DNA of 64,000 nucleotides, taken from contig CM028888.1 in NCBI GenBank assembly GCA_016801885.1, positions 549,501-613,500 of the forward strand, written 5' to 3'. Under the pieces are notes generated by a model that saw nothing but the letters and a program-made list of their open reading frames with translations, was not told the origin of the DNA and ran no database searches. The number at the start of each line of letters is the position of its first letter. Position 1 is the first letter of the stretch. This document shows positions 1 through 11,578 of this stretch, in pieces. Source of the DNA: Toxotes chatareus (Eukaryota; Chordata; Actinopteri; Toxotidae). Both the position numbers and the translations under genes were made by a program.

Positions 1-2225
1 AAGGGTCAGTAGAAAAAAGCTTTAAAGCCCCTTTTTTAAATTTTTTTACTTTTGCTGAAAAAACCCTTTTGAAAAGAAAACCAGGAAAAATTAAATTTGC
101 CAAAAATTTTCCCTTTGGCCCAAGGGAAAAAACCCCCCAGACCCTTTTTTTTATTTTAAATTTGGGGGGGTTTTTTCCCCCCCCCGGGGGTTTTTAAAAC
201 CAAAAGGAAATTTTTTAAAAAATTTTTTAAAACCCTTTTAAAATTATTTATAAAATTTAAAAAAAATTTAAACTTTTTAAAATTTTTTGTAAAATTCCCA
301 AAAAAAAATTTTAAGGGGGATTTAAAAAGGGACCCAACTTTGGGTTAGTTTTTTAAAAAGCCCGTGAAAAAAAAAATTTAAAAACCCCAGCCCGTTCTGG
401 TTTTTGGGGAAAAAAAATTCAGGGAAAAAAGGGGTTAAAAAGGGGGGCCAAAATCCCCGCCAAATTGGGGGAAACCCTGGTTCAAATTAAGGAAAAACGT
501 GTAAAAAACCAAGAAATTTTGGGCCGTAGTTTTTTTAAAATTCCTTTGAAAAGCCCCAAGACCCCCGAATTTCCAAAATCAAAAAAAGGGGGAAAAGGGG
601 AAAAAAACCCCTTTTCCCTTTTTCCCCCGTTCCCCGGGCATTTCCGGGGGAAAAATTTTTTCTTTGGAAAAACCCACATTTTTTAGAAAAAAAAAAACAG
701 AACCCCCTGCGAAAAGAGGGGAAATTCCCGGGGATGGTACCCCCGGGGTTATTTCCCCATGTGGGGCCCCAAAAACCAAAACCCAGAACCCAAATCCCCA
801 GCCCCCCTAAATTTCCTCCAAAATTTTAAAAATTAAAAATTTTGCCCAGTTTAAAAATTTTATGGGGGGAAATTCCCCAGGGCCAAAAAGGCCCTTTTAG
901 CAACCTAGTCCCCCTGTCTTTTCCTGTTTTCCTAACCCTGGGAAAATTTAGAAAATTCCCCCCCCTTTTTAAAAGAAACACAAAATTTAAATTAAAATTT
1001 AAAACTTGGGTTTTAAAGGGCCCCCTTTTTGGGGTTTGTTTTGGGCTTTTACAGAAAGGGGCGAAAAAAATATTGGTTTAATTTTTATTGCATTTTTAAT
1101 TTTTTAAAAGGGAAAAGAAATTTAAACAGCTCCCAGGGGTTTTCAAAATGATTAAAGACAAAAATGGGGCCTTTTTTTAAAAATAATTTTGGGTTTTTCA
1201 TTAAAATACCCTTTAAATAAAAAAGGGAAACCCCAAAAACTTTGATTTGTTTTTTAAAAAGAAAAACCCTCGGGGATAAAAATGAAAACCAAACCTTTTT
1301 AAAATCCTTCTTTTTCAAATTTGAGGAAAAAAAAATTTTTTGGGGGTCCTTTTATCGGGTTTTGAAAAAAAACCCTTTTTTTTTTTTAAAAAAAATTTAA
1401 AAAATTTTTTTAAAAAATTTTTTAAAAATTTTTTAAATTAAAAATTTTTAAAAAAATTTTTCGAAAAGTCCGTAACCTTTTGGGAGATTTGGGAATAAAG
1501 GGGCCCTAACATTTGGGAAATTATGCCCTTAAAAAATTTTTCCCCAAAAATAACCTTTTTTTTAAAAAAACCCCCCCCCCTTTAATTTTTGTTGACTTCC
1601 CAAAGGCCCCAGCCCCCCAAAGGGCCCCAAACTGAAAAAGCCTGGGGGAAAAAAAAGGGGTTTTTTTCAAAGTTTTTTAAAACCCCCAAATTTTCTTTAA
1701 ATGAACCCCAAAAAGAAAAAAAAAAAACAAAACAAAAAGCCCAAACCCCTTCTAATTCGACTTGTTTAAAAAAATTTCAAACCCTCCCTTTTCCCCCGGG
1801 GGGCCCCCAAAAGGGGTTTTTTTTTTTAAAAACGGGGGTTTTTTAAAATTTTTTCCCCAACCCTCTAACAAAAACCCTCCCCATTTTTCCGTTAAAATTT
1901 TAAAAGCCCCATGGAAGGCCCCCCGGGTCCCAATTTTTTAAACAAAAAAAAAAGAGAAAAATTTTGTTTTTTTTTTTAAACTTTTATCCCCTTCCAAAAA
2001 ATGTTTGAGAAAAAAAACTTTTACGATATTTTAAAAATAAAATGTTTGGAAAAATGAAAACCCTTTTGGGGTTTTTTTTCCATGGGGGTTTAAACCCTTT
2101 CCCCCTTTGATTTTGGGAAAATATTTTGTTTAAACAAATGGGAAAAACCAAGTCGGTTTTGGGGAAAACCAGGCCCCCTTTTTTTGGGGGGAAAAGCCCC
2201 AAAGGGGTAATTTGGGGGGGGAGGT
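1..2225. other. Homopolymer-inflated low-quality sequence
   Basis: Nearly every base occurs in runs of 3-9 identical bases (A, T, G and C alike), with almost no ordinary mixed sequence. Neither strand shows a recognisable gene or repeat family. Open frames of 60-110 codons are K/F/P/G-rich products of the runs. I infer an unpolished or failed long-read consensus rather than real biology. The change to ordinary composition at about 2225 is fairly abrupt. Confidence 0.75.
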
Positions 2226-4931
2226 GTGTAAGGCCCCATCAATGGACCTGCCGATGCAGCCATTGTATGGTCGTTCGAAGGAGCTCTATTTGTTTATACG
2301 AAAATCAATGGTTGAAAATTCCAATTGTTTTGGGCAAAATCATTAAGCAAATGTTCTGGTTAAGATTTGATGTAAGAAGGTTAAAACTGAGGCAAAATGC
2401 CATGATAGAAATTTTACGGCCCAAAGAAACCATGACAGCAAGGAACAAAGTAAAAAAAAATTAAGAATTTTAAATTTTTTTCCGGTACGTCCTTATCCCC
2501 CAGGTAAATTAAAGTTGGGAATTGAAAAACCATGCAGGTTACCCTGTCAGCACTTTGGTTAAAATGGAGGGAAAACAGGTGTAAGAAACCATTGAGCCTT
2601 CAAAAGTAAACCTTGTTAATTGAGTAGCCATTAGTGTCTCTAAAGCAGAACAAATTATCATACCCAACCAAAAGACCTTGGGGGACAGAGAAGCCAGGTT
2701 TAGTCCAGCTCAAGATCCGTTTTGGTTATGTGTACTCATCGGGCACACCCTTCGAGCAGGCTTTACGGGGCTATCACCCCCCGGGATTTTTTTTCCATCT
2801 GTTTATTTCGATAATATCAGCCCCTTTGATGGAAACGAAACCCTTTAGAAATGTTTTTCCGAAATTTGCTCCAGGTCATGATTTGTTGCTCATTTAAGGA
2901 CCCTTCTGCTCGGGAGCGGGAGACAGGGTACTTTCACCCTTTTTCATTGAAATGAGGGAAATTATTTTTTCCCCTTTTTACATGTAAATAAAGGAATTTT
3001 CTTTAAAAAAACCTTAATGTCCCAAGAATTATGGCTTATAATTGGCGCCTGATTCCAGATCCCTTTATTGAAATCTTTTTTAGTTATTGTGATTGATGTT
3101 GAAATTTGTTGGCAAATCGGAACATTAAAATCATTAAAAAAACCCCTACCATTAGTGTTTATAAACTCATATTCAACCTCTTTGGTTTTAAAACGGGATG
3201 TGTAGACAGAATGTTTTTTTTTGGAAATTTCTAGTTACTTTAATTTTATAAATGTAAGGTTCCCCAAAACTTAAGTTAATGTATTAATTTGTCAATGAAT
3301 TTTTTTAAAAAAAGTGGGCCATACTTACACTTGTTTCTTTGAACATGAAAAATTAGGTATGTTGAATATGCTATTAAAAATGGGCGTTGTGAAGAAGCTC
3401 TGGCAAATTTAAATATCAACATTTTTTGTAAGCTGAAAAATGATAGAAGCTATCGTTAATTGTAAAAGTACCCCCAAAGACTTTTTTTGGGCGGGACTCT
3501 TCCAACATTTTTGTTTTCTGTTACATTTGGGTGCAACAAAAACTCCAGTTTCCCTAAACTATTCTTCTATTTAATCCATTTTTCCCTGGGCTAGGAAAAA
3601 AATGGGAAAAGAGAAAACCAAACCAAAAAAAATTCAATTGTAATACTACCTTTGTCCAAACTAAAGATTCAAATTTGGTAAACCTTTTCGAATGATTCAA
3701 TATTAAATCTGTTAATAAATATTAGCCAACAATAGTTCCATTTTTTGTGTGAAGTTTTAAAGTCAAAAATTTACTGGCATCGGACATTCCTGCTTTACTG
3801 TTTAAAAACCATTAAAAAATTCAAATTGTTTTTCATAGTTAAATGAGTTATAAGCCTGAGAAATCATCTTAAGGTTTATAAAACTTCTTCATAAAAAGGA
3901 AAGTCAGGCAAATTGTCCTTGGGATTTTTAGGTTAAACCTACTATAGGGATAAAACCTCTATCTTTTACTTACACTTTTACACAGTGAGTCCGATGATGC
4001 TTAAAAATTTACTTTGATTTAACCCCTTTAGCATGATGAAACATAAGAATCATTAAACCACTGTGACGAGGGTTTTACCTTTTTGATAGATGATGGCTGA
4101 GGGAAGGTGTTGGGCTTTAGAATTTCTGGCACTAAGACAAAATACTGCACAATTCTCCTGCTGGGAAATGCTTCGGGAAATCCTCCCCTTGAACCATGGA
4201 ACATGTTTTAGTTATTGGAAACATGGAGCTTACAGTTGAATATTAAATGCATTTAGATCACTGAAAGGCCCCGGGAAATAACAAACAATCAAGTCTACAT
4301 CAAAAATTATGAGAAGTGATTACCCCAGTGACACCAGAAAGTGGACTTCACAAAGAAACCATGATCTTGTTTGGGGAGATCCGTCTTTTTAAACGTCCAA
4401 CACTGGGCCCAGTTAATTCTGGAAAGAATGTTTCATCAGGGGGTTAATCAGGCTCTGAAGGGAACGTGCTGGGAAATGAATTCCAACAAACAATTTTCCT
4501 GTGCAGGGTCCCACAGATACGTTTTCCAAAACTGTTCCTTGAAATTCTTCTGGGGGGCTCGGGAAGGATTGTGATTTTTGGACACTGGGTGCCATCGTAT
4601 TTTTTTATACCTAAACCCCCAGGGGAAAAGGCTTCACTTGTTTGTTCCAAGTCCAAACATCCACATTTTTATTATGTATCATAGACTTTTTATTTGAAGC
4701 CATATTATATTATTTTATTTTACTTATGAGTATTCATATAGAACATAAACATCATCAACTGTAGCAAACTGATTTCCTTTAAATACTGTGTGATATACAT
4801 GATGCTGTTTTAATTTTACAGTGTTACAGTTACCTGCCTTGTAATGATGCTGAGCCACAGTGCATATGAACATTATATTCCTTTTACTTATTACAATTTC
4901 CAAGAACAAAAAGCTTTGAATTAAAATGAAG
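2226..4931. other. Unannotated AT-rich sequence, probably error-laden
   Basis: Composition is closer to normal than upstream, but short homopolymer excesses remain (for example around 2950-3010 and 3600-3640). No open frame resembles a known protein, and no splice-bounded exon or repeat family was recognised. From about 4,300 onwards the text looks like clean genomic DNA. Confidence 0.5.
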
Positions 4932-4933
4932 TA

Positions 4934-5585
4934 CAGTACCAGTCAAAAGTTTGGACACACCTTCTCATTCAGCGGTTTTTCCTTATTTTTTTTCTTTCTA
5001 CATTGTTGATTCATACTGAAGACACCAAAACTATGAAGGAACATATAAGGAATTATGTAGTTAACAAAAAAGTGTTAAACCAACCAGAATATGTTTTATA
5101 TTTTAGATTCTTCGAAGTAGCCACCTTTTGCTTTCATGACAGCTTTACACAGTGTTGGCTTTCTCTCAGTCAGTTTCATGAGGTGTTCACCTGGAATGGT
5201 TTTCCAACCGTCTTGAAGGACTTCCCAGAGGTGCTGAGCCCTTGTTGGCTGTTTTGCCTTCACTCTGCGGTCCAACTCATCCCAAACATCTCAGTAAGGT
5301 TTAGGTCAGGTGATTGTGGAGGCCAGGTCATGTTGACGCAGCACTCCATCGCTCTCCTTCTGGGTCAAATAGCCCTCACATAGCCTGGAGGTGTGTTTGG
5401 GGTCATTGTCCTGTTGAAAAACAAATGATGGTCCAAGTAAGTTCAAACCAGATGGGACGGTGCTGTTAATCTGCGGTTTCTGAGGCTGGTAACTCTGATG
5501 AACCCATCCTCTGCAGCAGAGGTAACTCTTGGCCTTCCTTTCCTGGGGCGGTCCTCATGAGAGCCAGTTTCATCATAGTGATTGC
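4934..5585 (-). mobile_element. Tc1/mariner-like DNA transposon, internally deleted
   Basis: The left end begins CAGTACCAGTCAAAAGTTTG right after a TA dinucleotide (4932-4933), the usual Tc1 target. This terminal inverted repeat type is abundant in fish Tc1 elements. About 5100-5450 then carries the antisense of the C-terminal part of a Tc1 transposase gene, including the stretch for the DDE-domain region. Near 5455-5470 the sequence jumps to the antisense of the N-terminal helix-turn-helix part (about 5470-5575), so most of the central catalytic region is deleted. No intact right inverted repeat was found. The copy is a dead, non-autonomous fossil. The right boundary is approximate. Confidence 0.85.
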
Positions 5586-6768
5586 TGTTTTATTTCAAGC
5601 TGCTAATTTGACCCATTATGTCCTGAAAACCCCACAGTAGTAAGCTTCATGACAGTAAGCACTGGCAGTGATTCACAGAGTAACTTCAGTTCTTGTGTGA
5701 TGGAGGAGGAAATGTTCTTGGGTTCATCTGGTTCTCAGGCCAGTGTCATACACCTGTGACACAGCAACTGAAACTCGGTTGATTTTTATTATTATCATAG
5801 CAACAATAGTAATGAACATTGTAACGTGATGTTACTATGGGATCCAAGTTACTTAATTTAAATACTACACAAGCTGTTCATTTGTAATGTGTGGCTTCAG
5901 GTTCAGGTTCAGGTCACTTGTACCTGTAGGTGGGTTTGTTTTGCAGTCAGATGATGACATCCTTTGACACAAAGAACACAAAACCAACACCAACACAGCT
6001 GACTGTAAACACGATGATAAAAAATAAAAGTGCCCAAGGCTCCACCAATCAGGACACAGGAGAGAGGACAGTCAGCATTCTTGTAATTTTGCAGTTTCAC
6101 TGCATTTATTTATCTGTTTTACATTTTGAAATTGTAAATGCAGATATACAGTATATGAAAACAGAGTCACTGTAAATTATTTCAAATGAGATATTAAACA
6201 ATATTAGTATGATGAGTCAAACTTTCTGAGGTGCTGATTGTACAGATATGAACATCGTGATGAAGACGGTTTGATTCACCTCGGACTTGTAGACAGAATG
6301 TCTGTCCCTCTTCAGCTCCTTTCTCTAATTGTCTTGCATAAAATATAGTGTAAGTGGTTCTGTGGTGAATCACATTATTTTATTTTACTTAGCAGAAGTA
6401 TATACTGTATATATACAGAAAGCCAGAATATCATCAAGAAGATACAGTCCACTTATTCCATACTCCATATTTAAATAAAAAATGATCTTTTTTCCAAATT
6501 TAAAGGATAGGTTCACATTTTTTCAAGTCTCTCTTATAACAATGCTCACATGTAAATATAAACATATGTACATTGGATGTCATGAACATTTCAGTAGTTA
6601 GATTTATGGAATATGAAGCTTCATGGGGATGAGTTAAATGTGTGTTCCCTCCGCTGCAGCCCAGCAAGAAAACACTGCGGAAACACTAAGGACTAAGGCT
6701 AAGGAACTTTGTATTAAAAAATACTGCAACTTGAAGGATACCCACTCCATGCATCCTAACGTGAGAGC
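5586..6768. other. Intergenic DNA between the Tc1 copy and the first receptor
   Basis: AT-rich non-coding sequence with no confident gene. A short minus-strand hydrophobic segment at 5947-6100 is listed separately. The part next to 6769 lies just 3' of the receptor stop codon and may contain its 3' untranslated region; no polyadenylation site was assigned. Confidence 0.4.
5947..6100 (-). pseudogene. Possible remnant of an exon for a small membrane protein
   Basis: On the minus strand, an open segment reads NADCPLSCVLIGGALGTF. After a frame change in a T-rich run near 6020-6030, it continues as a strongly hydrophobic stretch (FIIVFTVSCVGVGFVFFV) ending in SKDVII and a stop at 5947-5949. Joined, these look like part of a transmembrane helix pair. 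The Cys-Pro entry into the first helix vaguely recalls small four-pass TMEM272-like fish proteins. That family assignment is a guess, and the segment could be chance hydrophobic translation. No flanking exons were found. Confidence 0.2.
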
Positions 6769-7710
6769 TCAGGCTGGATTAACTGATAGTTTCAGTCGAC
6801 AGCAGAGATGGTACATGAGGATGGGCCTGATGGTCTGGTCTCTGATGCCATAGATCAGAGCACTCAGACATCTTGGAAAGATGACAACACACACATAAAC
6901 AGCGATCTGAATGCGCACCAAACCTATCCTGTTTAGGACCTTTGCTATAGCTGTGAGCAGTGGGTTTTGTACGGTTGAGAGCAGACTGAGGACCAGCTGC
7001 AGCAGGTGCAGCAGCAGTGTGTGACGAGCCTTACGAGCCGAAGCTTTGTCTGTGGAGGCTGACCTGGCTGCTACCATCACACCAATGTAGGAGGAAGTGA
7101 TCACAACACTCGCTGATACAAACAGGAAGTAAGTGTAGGCTTTGTTGTAATGATCAGATAAAGGCCCAATCAGCATAGCTATGTCAGAGCAGAAGTCCTT
7201 CATCTGCAGGCTCTGCAGCTCTCCAAACGGAAAATTTAACAACAGAAGAACTCGAGTGAGGACATTTAGTGAACTGACGGCCCAAACCACAGTGATAGCC
7301 ACCCCTGTGTTTCTGATGGTGATGATGGTAGCGTGCCTCAGTGGGTAGCACACAGCTACATATCTCTCCAGAGACATCACCACCAGAGTCAGAGGAGAGA
7401 TTTCGTTTGTGAGATTAGCGATCATGGTGAGAACACCACACACAGGATACGTTAGCATTATTCTACAGGCAGCCAGTATATACAGTACCTGACTCTGTAC
7501 CAGCTGCACAGTGTCTGCAAACAGGAGGTTATACAGGAGAATGTAACGGGAGGTTTCACGAAACACTGGTTTACTCCTCAGGGTGAATAACATGGTCCCA
7601 TTGATGAAGAGAAACACACAGCATGGCACAGTAGTCACAGTGGAAAGAATCACTCTCTCCATTGTCCCCCGTTCATTGATGGTGGTCTGAGACTGAGTTG
7701 CATTTGACAT
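6769..7710 (-). CDS. or131-2-like: Odorant receptor (OR131-2-like), intact
   Basis: This is a single-exon class A GPCR of 313 residues, expected in olfactory sensory neurons to bind odorants and signal through the olfactory G protein. Seven hydrophobic segments lie at about 19-43, 55-80, 91-112, 134-158, 192-216, 230-255 and 265-288. Family marks are a sequon at Asn3, MSLERYVAVCYPLRHA (113-128, with ERY replacing DRY), the Cys91-Cys174 disulfide pair, ASTDKASARKA before TM6, and PRCLSALIYG in TM7. The start at 7710 was chosen because MSN aligns with the starts of its neighbours. An in-frame ATG at 7824 would add 38 hydrophobic residues that are not shared. Its 5' half is nearly identical to the plus-strand receptors at 16751 and 19717, while the region after the second extracellular loop differs. 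The ligand is unknown. Confidence 0.93.
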   Translation of the reverse strand: MSNATQSQTTINERGTMERVILSTVTTVPCCVFLFINGTMLFTLRSKPVFRETSRYILLYNLLFADTVQLVQSQVLYILAACRIMLTYPVCGVLTMIANLTNEISPLTLVVMSLERYVAVCYPLRHATIITIRNTGVAITVVWAVSSLNVLTRVLLLLNFPFGELQSLQMKDFCSDIAMLIGPLSDHYNKAYTYFLFVSASVVITSSYIGVMVAARSASTDKASARKARHTLLLHLLQLVLSLLSTVQNPLLTAIAKVLNRIGLVRIQIAVYVCVVIFPRCLSALIYGIRDQTIRPILMYHLCCRLKLSVNPA

Positions 7711-8956
7711 CTTAGACAAGCAACGAAGAGAAATAAGAAATGTGAACCACTTGATGTAACTGGACAGCAGAAACAGCAGGAGTCGTGATGCGTTTGTGTT
7801 CGTAGAGCTGTGAATACATGCCATCCTTAGAGCAGTGAAGGCAGCAGAGTTTATATCCCAAACCCAAAACTATCCACATACTCAGCGGGGTCGAGGCTGT
7901 GCTTGGTTTCATGTCAGCAGAGCTGGTGTGCAGGGTTTCCTGCCCCCACATGTTGTGTTACTGAGCAAATTTGGTCCTTGTATCCACTTCACATTACACA
8001 GTCACATGACTTCAACAGAGCATACCATTACTAATTATAAATCAATGATGTAATCTTTCCAGCACCACCTCTTCAAGGTCTGGATCCACTTCAGCATATT
8101 ATTCATGTAACACGAGTAATTAGGACGAATGTACTGTAAATAACACTGCTTCTCTTTTACTTATGACTCAGTTTCATTAAAACTATAACCACTTTGGTGT
8201 CATTCATATTAACATGTTCACATCTAAGACAGACACTTTAACAGTGGCTGCATACATCAGAACATCCGACCAGCTGCTCTGACGCCTTTTCACCGCTTCC
8301 ATTAATGTCACTGGGACAGACATTGGCTCTTCCTGCAGGCCGCTTCCATGTACAAGCTACTGAACACAGCTCTAAGTGTCTCAGTGAGCAGATTGCACAG
8401 TTGTGGCTGATGCACAGTGTCCTTGTTGATAAGTGGCTCTTTGGTCTGTGGTGCCTCCAAGCCAATCACCTTTCCTCTGCCTCCTGCAAAATTACACCAG
8501 GAACCAAAAACACGATATTTTAAAGAGGATAAGACACATGATGTACAGTGATATCCACTGGGAAACTTTAATGTGGCTGACAAAGTGAGAGGGGAGAGAA
8601 CTGTTTGTAGTGGGTGGATTAGAAAGGGAACCAACCCCAGGAAATGAAATCGGTTCTACCAAATACTAAGTTAAACAGGGCACTGAGACTGGTTCAGTTC
8701 AGGGACAGAGACATGGTTCAGAATGAAAACATTTTTATTAATCGAATGAAAGAAACCGGAAGGTATCGCTGAAAAAAGAGACATTGGTAGGTGGTTGGAA
8801 ATGAACAGAGCGGATGGTAAAACTATAAAATGAACACATCAGCACTAAACAAGCTCAAGGTCTCGTCCATTATAACAATCTGTTCAGCAGGTTTCAGTCA
8901 GTAATTGCAGGCATTGACCTGGTTTACCTGGACCTTTGCAGACAGTCTGAACGTTT
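7711..8956. other. Intergenic DNA upstream of the first receptor
   Basis: This holds the presumed 5' flank of the minus-strand receptor at 7710 and unrelated non-coding sequence. Open frames here (for example 8238-8634 on the minus strand) have no family resemblance. No promoter element was assigned with confidence. Confidence 0.35.
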
Positions 8957-9183
8957 TCTGAGACCGTTGATTAGAGAACTCAGGCACCTTGACATGATAA
9001 TACACACACGAGGACAATTCAAATGTCACAGTTATTATTCTGTCTAGGACCCTTGAGATAGCTGTGAGCAGGCTGAGGCCCAGCTGCAGCAGGTGCAGCA
9101 GCAGTGTGTTTGGCATTTGGTTTGAAGCGTTGTCTGTGGAGGCTGACCTGGCTGCTACCATCACACCTGTAGGAGGAAGTGAT
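8957..9183 (-). pseudogene. Odorant receptor fragment (third intracellular loop to TM7)
   Basis: The minus strand carries a recognisable piece of the same receptor family. Reading 5' to 3' from 9183 it gives GVMVAARSASTDNAS, then a damaged KAR region, NTLLLHLLQLGLSL (TM6), a shortened loop and a TM7 remnant down to about 8957. The segment between the KA motif and TM6 has small deletions, and the TM7 motif is broken. No TM1-TM5 part was found next to it. It is a dead duplicate whose closest relatives are the neighbouring copies. Confidence 0.8.
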
Positions 9184-9381
9184 ATACTGTGGTGATAATA
9201 CACAATTCAGGAAGAGGGGGTTTAGTACTGTAAACCACCTTATTTTACTTTCCTGTTTTAGGGTATAGTAGGTATTCATATGCAACAGATCATAAATAGC
9301 ATCAACAAATCTGAGTTGACTTAAATTAAATCATCACACTCTGTATTCTCTGCTCAGTCAAATAAACAGAAATCAAATCTA

Positions 9382-10376
9382 TTAAGTCACAAATATGCCA
9401 ACTTTATCCTTGGCTGGGACGTCCGACAGAAAAGGTGAGCGTCTCCACCGACAGCAGAGATGGTACATGAGAGCGGGTCTGATGGTCTGGTCTCTAAGAC
9501 CATAAATCAGAGCGCTCAGGCATCTGGGGAGGATGATAATACACAGATAAAGAACTATCTGGATACGTACGATCATGACCCTGTCTTGAGTTTTGGAAAT
9601 AGAGAAGAGCAGTGGGTTGTGCATGGTTGAGAGCAGACTGAGGACCAGCTGCAGCAGGTGCAGCAGCAGTGTGTGTTACGAGCCTTACGAGCCGAAGCTT
9701 TGTCTGTGGAGGCTGACCTGGCTGCTACCATCACACCAATGTAGGAGGAAGTGATCACAACACTCGCTGATACAAACAGGAAGTAAGTGTAAGCTTTGCC
9801 ATAATGATCAGACACTGGATCGAGCAGCATGCTCTCTCTGCCACAGAAGTCCTTCATCTGCAGGCTCTGCAGCTCTCCAAACGGAAAATTTAACAACAGA
9901 AGAACTCGAGTGAGGACATTTAGTGAACTGAAGGCCCAAACCACAGTGATAGCCACCCCTGTGTTTCTGATGGTGATGATGGTAGCGTGCCTCAGTGGGT
10001 AGCACACAGCTACATATCTCTCCAGAGACATCACCACCAGAGTCAGAGGAGAGATATCATTTGTGAGCTTGGTAAAAATAATGAGAACACCACACACAGG
10101 ATACGTTAGCATTATTCTACAAGCAGCAATTATGTACAGTAACTGGCTAAATGCCAGCTGAGCAGTGTCTGCAAACAGGAGGTTATACAGGAGAATGTAA
10201 CGGGAGGTTTCACGAAACACTGGTTTACTCCTCAGGGTGAATAACATGGTCCCATTGATGAAGAGAAACACACAGCATGGAACCATAACTGGAGCAGAAA
10301 ACAACACTAATCCCAGTAACCCCTGATACTGCAGCTCAACAGTGATGTTGGTCTGAGACAGATTAGCATACAACAT
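9382..10376 (-). pseudogene. Odorant receptor (OR131-2-like), broken by a 2-bp frameshift
   Basis: The 5' part (from the ATG at 10376) encodes a normal family N terminus with a sequon, TM1-TM5, the MSLERYVAVC motif and KASARKARNT. At about 9673-9678 the CA run after the CGT-AA codons has one extra CA unit compared with the copies at 7710, 16751 and 19717. This throws TM6 into a Cys-rich wrong frame. The correct frame resumes as the open segment 9624-9382, with TM7 (PRCLSALIYGLRDQTIRP) and a full C-terminal tail ending at a stop. Apart from this dinucleotide the gene looks complete. It is therefore either a very young pseudogene or an indel error. TM2-TM3 and the second extracellular loop differ from the other copies. 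Confidence 0.85.
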
Positions 10377-11477
10377 TTTTAGAAAAGCAGTAAATAAACT
10401 ACAAATATTAACCTGTATATTTAAGTGAAGCACAGAATAGTTAAACTTCAGTTTGTGTCCCTGTTACAGAGAAGACCCGTCATCTTTGGAGCAGACACGC
10501 CCACAGAGTTCTTTATCTGCATACAGTGAACCTGTGCAGGCTGGAGGCTGTACCTGCACAGGTTACAGACCTTCACAGAGTATATGAGCTCAGTCCTCAC
10601 TCCCACTTTATCTGACGTCATCACATTTAAGAATGGATAACATGTTAGCAAATGGTGATGTCTACCATTATTTTCAAATGAGCCATGTATACAGAAGGGC
10701 ATTACTGTTTATCTTTGTAGTAGTTCTTTTTTAAATCAAGATAAACGTGGACATGAAACTATATGAATTTAATGTGGTAGGTGTGATTGAAAATGGCTGA
10801 TACAGACAAGTGAGAGTGATGTGCTAATGAAGCAGATTCCGAAAACAGGGAACCAGCGGGTTCTCTCTGACACGCCTGACACATGTAAGGTGCCTGGAGA
10901 AGGCGACCACTACAGGGCTGACCACCTTTGAAATGGGGAACCGACGGAAACACCAGGGGCCACGTTTTTCATAAATCATAATCATAGACAGTCATTTCAC
11001 AAGATAAGCGTTTTATCATTTAAAAATGATTTTAAAACTAAGTAATGATATATTCCTCATCCTCCCAAAATCAGCTGTGGTTGGGTTACAGTTAATGGAC
11101 AATGCACCTGTTCCTGCTGAAACTAAAGTCTGAACTTATTAGACCTGTCTTCGGATTTCTGCATTGGCTCATGTTAAAACTAGAACCTGTTTTAAAACTC
11201 TGCAGGTAGCAGGAAGGTGCAGTGCTTTGAGTGGCTTTGCACCTTCACACAGAAAAGATCTTCAGTTCATAAACTAAGAATAAGAATAATAAAACTAACA
11301 TTATTTGTTTATAGAATAAAACAACACATTTAAAAAGCAAAGAGAATAAAACCAAGACCAATAAAACATAACCACATTATATAAGACAAATAATAGTCAA
11401 ATGAGCTAACATGCCTTAAAGTTAAAGAGTTTGCTGCTCTGATCTCGACAGGTCTTTACTGCACAGCTCTGTGAGGG
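10377..11477. other. Intergenic DNA between receptor copies
   Basis: Non-coding sequence. It includes the 5' flank of the receptor at 10376. No gene was seen, and open frames such as 10448-10702 on the minus strand lack family features. Confidence 0.35.
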
Positions 11478-11578
11478 GACACACACAGGATGACACAGCA
11501 GAAAACAGCACTGTTCCCAGTAACCCCTGATGCTGCCGTTCAACTGTGATGTTCATCTGAGACACATTAAATACATAA
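11478..11578 (-). pseudogene. Short odorant receptor 5' fragment
   Basis: On the minus strand this matches the first 100 or so bases of the receptor at 10376: the N-terminal sequon region and the start of TM1. Shared blocks include AGTAACCCCTGATRCTGC and TGATGTTSRTCTGAGACA (mixed-base codes mark differences between the two copies). The rest of the gene is absent, with unrelated sequence on both sides. It is a truncated duplicate. Confidence 0.7.

Noticed and set aside
465..2464. Open frames of 60-112 codons in the first 2.5 kb
   Set aside because: They consist of K, F, P and G from homopolymer runs, with no domain or family pattern, in sequence that looks erroneous.
7711..7824. N-terminal extension of the receptor at 6769-7710
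   Set aside because: The additional 38 residues are not shared by the neighbouring copies, whose starts align with the ATG at 7710.
8238..8634. Overlapping open frames on both strands at 8.2-8.6 kb
   Set aside because: They have no hydrophobic pattern, domain or splice context and are most likely chance frames.
9019..9285. Separate 88-codon minus-strand open frame
   Set aside because: It is an off-frame reading over the receptor fragment at 8957-9183.
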